This document shows, in pieces, positions 61,767 to 64,000 of a DNA stretch of 64,000 nucleotides. Each line of letters starts with the position of its first letter. The stretch's first letter is position 1. Made by a program: the position numbers and the translations under genes. The notes beneath the pieces were generated by a model. It was not told the origin of the DNA, ran no database searches, and worked only from the letters and a program-made list of their open reading frames with translations. Source of the DNA: Bacteroidales bacterium (GTDB lineage: Bacteria > Bacteroidota > Bacteroidia > Bacteroidales > UBA932); assembly GCA_017627955.1 (NCBI GenBank), contig JAGAFU010000013.1:1-64000 (forward strand), written 5' to 3'.

Positions 61767-63577
61767 TACTTTGACTGGACAGCACCGATGTCAGTCTTGC
61801 CGCCCTTAATGAACGGGTTACCGTTGATGTCGGTTCCGATCTTCTCAAGGAAGGCCTTGATGTCAGCTGAGTAGTTGGCACCGAGGTTGGCTGTGTCGTA
61901 GGAATTGTATGAGAGAGTCTCAAGTGTTCCGGCACCGATAGCCTTACCCTGAGACATATAATTCTCACCAAGGAAATCGGTCAGGCTGTTGTACTTGAAT
62001 GTGGCAGCCTTGTTCTGGAGATCAGCCTGGGCAACCATCTCGATGTCTGGGTTCTTCAGAACCTCGGTGATCGTGAAGTTGCTAGGCATCCTAATCTCAC
62101 CCGACTTCGTCCAGCCACCTTCGTTGTGCATCTGCTCTCCCTCGATGACGTTGTTGTAGGCAGTGGGACGGGCTCCGCCACCATCTATAGGCTTATCCTG
62201 CAAGAATGCGGCCTCTCCCCTCTTCGCACCCCAAGGGCGAAGAATGAGGTTGTTGGCAAGCACGGCGTTGGTATTGTAGCGGAGGTAGAAGTTACCCCAC
62301 CAGTTGCCATTGTCCTCGTAGTAATTGAAGTTGTTGACGACAGTGTTGTTGACAAACTGGACGTCAACGCTCTGGTAGAAATACACTGAACCGGCATAAC
62401 CATCATTCTTGATGGAACGGTTGTTGGCGATGATGTTTCCGTAGAACTTCGCATGAGTCGGGTTGGCGCGGCTCTGGCCATCCTCAACGCAGACACCGGC
62501 AGCATGGCCGTTGGCGACGTTGTTCACGATGACGCAGTCGTAGACGGTGATGTCTGAAGACTGGTCGTCCTCACGGGTGTTGATGGTTCCGCGGTCCGCC
62601 TCATTGTGGTGGATGTAGCAGTGGTGGACAGTGACAGGGCCACCGGACACACGGATAGCGCTACCATGGCCAGACAAGCATAGACAGTTGCGGATCTCGA
62701 AGTAGGAGATCTCGACAGAACCCTGCAGAGGCATGTCGGTGATAGGGCTCTCGCCGCAGTAGATACCGCGGTTGACACCACCACCGTCTATGACGGTCAG
62801 GTTGTCCCAGCTCTGCTCGGTGAAGTCAGCGTTCCAACCACCGGAGATGCTCTTGTTCTTGTTCTTGTCGTCGAACACGATGGTTCCGTTAAACACGGCG
62901 CCACCAGCAACACGGACCTCCTGGAACTCCTTGGCGTTATCGATAGCGGCCTGGAGATCCTCACCAGCCTTAACATACACGGGAGGGACGAGACCAAGAG
63001 GATTGGAATAGATCCTGTCACCCTCGGTGGACTCGACATAAGACCAGACGAAGTAGTCAGTACCTTCGGCAAGACCAGTGATCTCACCCTTATTGATACC
63101 GGCGACGGGAGCACCGCTCATCGGAACGACCTTTCCCGCGGAACGGTCATTAGCAGTACCAAAGATAAGTCCCCAAGCGGCATAGTCATCGAGGTTCTTG
63201 GTGTTCAAGGTGACATCGATATTGGCTGAACCAAGTCCCTGGCTGGCAAGCGAGGAAGTAACCGTTGCATCAAGGCTGTGGGCCCTCTGGTTGACGATAG
63301 CCTTGTCACTGCTACCGGCGACTGTGAACTCAGCGCGGCGGATAAGGCCGCTGGTGTTACGCCTGACGGTGAAACTGCCGTTGCCGTTGGAAGTGATCCA
63401 ATCGTAGTTCTCATCGGGTGTCACATTGCCGGAGATGCCACTGATAGTGAAAGTCGAGGGCAGATAGTCCACGATGATCCTGTAAGGATTCTGGTAAAAG
63501 ACCTCACCTTTCTCCTCGCAACCGGCGAGAAGAAGCAGGGCGGCGGCCCCCATTATCGCGTAAAATATCTTTTTCAT
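61766..63577 (-). CDS. BACON/beta-helix surface lipoprotein
   Basis: This 603-residue lipoprotein (lipobox LLLAGC) starts with a BACON-like domain (residues about 40-110, YDWITSNGNGSFTVRRNTSG), then a fibronectin-III-like domain (about 110-205, GLAEGTDYFVWSYVES). A right-handed parallel beta-helix follows (about 210-520, EISYFEIRNCLCLSGHGSAI, VTVYDCVIVNNVANGHAAGV-type repeats) with a C-terminal choice-of-anchor segment (GNPFIKGGKTDIGAVQ). It lies 27 bp after the SusD-like gene, the usual place for a surface glycan-binding protein. The beta-helix suggests binding or cleaving a polysaccharide. Confidence 0.82.
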   Translation of the reverse strand: MKKIFYAIMGAAALLLLAGCEEKGEVFYQNPYRIIVDYLPSTFTISGISGNVTPDENYDWITSNGNGSFTVRRNTSGLIRRAEFTVAGSSDKAIVNQRAHSLDATVTSSLASQGLGSANIDVTLNTKNLDDYAAWGLIFGTANDRSAGKVVPMSGAPVAGINKGEITGLAEGTDYFVWSYVESTEGDRIYSNPLGLVPPVYVKAGEDLQAAIDNAKEFQEVRVAGGAVFNGTIVFDDKNKNKSISGGWNADFTEQSWDNLTVIDGGGVNRGIYCGESPITDMPLQGSVEISYFEIRNCLCLSGHGSAIRVSGGPVTVHHCYIHHNEADRGTINTREDDQSSDITVYDCVIVNNVANGHAAGVCVEDGQSRANPTHAKFYGNIIANNRSIKNDGYAGSVYFYQSVDVQFVNNTVVNNFNYYEDNGNWWGNFYLRYNTNAVLANNLILRPWGAKRGEAAFLQDKPIDGGGARPTAYNNVIEGEQMHNEGGWTKSGEIRMPSNFTITEVLKNPDIEMVAQADLQNKAATFKYNSLTDFLGENYMSQGKAIGAGTLETLSYNSYDTANLGANYSADIKAFLEKIGTDINGNPFIKGGKTDIGAVQSK

Positions 63578-63604
63578 ATTTTATATCTTTTTAAAGTCAT
63601 CAAA

Positions 63605-64000
63605 CTATCGCCAGGACGGAGGGTTCTGGAGAGCTCCGTTGGCCTTGGTGATCTCATCAGTAGGATAAGGGAAGGTGAGACACTGGTCTCTCCATACTTT
63701 AACAGGAGACTGATAGTCCTCGTAAGGGCCGACAGTGTAGGGGGACTCGGGATTCATCCTATCCTCATAGTGGCGGACTCTCGGATGTGAGTTCAGCTCA
63801 TTGAGAGCAAGAGCCTTGATCTCGGATGCACCGGATATAGCCCATCTCTTGCAGTCGAACGCATGGTCGGCGGCGAACTCGAAGGCGAGCTCGCAGCGGC
63901 GCTCGTGGTAAAGGTCTGTCCAAGTGGCAGGACCATCGAGAGGCTTAAGGTGACTGCGGACGCGGATCTTGTTGATGTCGGTCGCGGCGGCTGCGGCATT
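63605..64000 (-). CDS. RagB/SusD family outer-membrane lipoprotein, C-terminal part
   Basis: The minus strand reads from the window edge through 131 codons to TAG at 63607-63605. The sequence contains the SusD C-terminal landmarks YHERRCELAFEFAADHAFDC followed by KRWAISG and, at the very end, TFPYPTDEITKANGALQNPP ending SWR. SusD-like proteins bind oligosaccharides at the cell surface as the lid of a SusC porin, so a susC-like gene is expected just outside the window to the right. The upstream part and signal peptide are not visible. Confidence 0.93.
   Translation of the reverse strand, partial: NAAAAATDINKIRVRSHLKPLDGPATWTDLYHERRCELAFEFAADHAFDCKRWAISGASEIKALALNELNSHPRVRHYEDRMNPESPYTVGPYEDYQSPVKVWRDQCLTFPYPTDEITKANGALQNPPSWR

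Overview
The window looks like a chromosomal segment of a high-GC Bacteroidales bacterium, probably a gut-type glycan degrader. The evidence is the many secreted or lipoprotein glycoside hydrolases, a RagB/SusD-family gene at the right edge, promoters of the Bacteroidetes type (TTTG, about 19 nt, TAnnTTTG), no Shine-Dalgarno signals, and Bacteroidetes-type families such as ORF6N and DUF4143 ATPases. I cannot place it below order.

Layout. Bases 1-1880 hold the 5' two thirds of a 23S rRNA gene on the minus strand. It has its own promoter and a short leader, with no 16S or tRNA upstream: the next gene to the right is an OPT-family oligopeptide transporter on the plus strand, followed by peptidase T (pepT). 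A parallel beta-helix protein lies tail to tail with pepT. Then comes a divergent pair for threonine catabolism (threonine dehydrogenase and kbl).

From 9.4 to 57.3 kb every gene is on the minus strand with gaps of roughly 0-90 bp. This is a CAZyme array of about 48 kb. In transcription order it encodes GH92, a GH43/GH130-fold enzyme, GH92, a metallophosphoesterase, a GH99-like protein, GH43, a GH71/99-like protein, GH95, GH3, a GH78-GH3 fusion, an MBL hydrolase, GH31, GH3 with PA14, GH106, GH20, a DUF2490-like outer-membrane protein, GH78, GH2, DUF4838, a ricin-GH2-histidine acid phosphatase fusion, a XylR-like regulator and two alkaline-phosphatase-superfamily lipoproteins. No SusC/SusD pair lies inside the array. 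The activities suggest complex substrates carrying rhamnose, fucose/galactose, xylose, mannose and N-acetylhexosamine. Four phosphatase-type modules add the possibility of phosphorylated glycans.

From 57.3 to 64 kb there is a DUF4143 ATPase, an ORF6N-PLD-like protein, a DUF4160/DUF2442 pair, a shortened and apparently inactive GH127-like protein, a BACON/beta-helix surface lipoprotein and the C-terminus of a SusD homologue, all on the minus strand.

A recurring oddity is the set of short REP-like repeats. They sit between genes and also inside coding regions in frame, where they encode foreign-looking peptides (VIPSEAKNL, RSLSGAEGP, LRQAQGP types) and even supply start or stop codons. No tRNA, CRISPR array, insertion sequence or gene-free stretch over 300 bp was seen.
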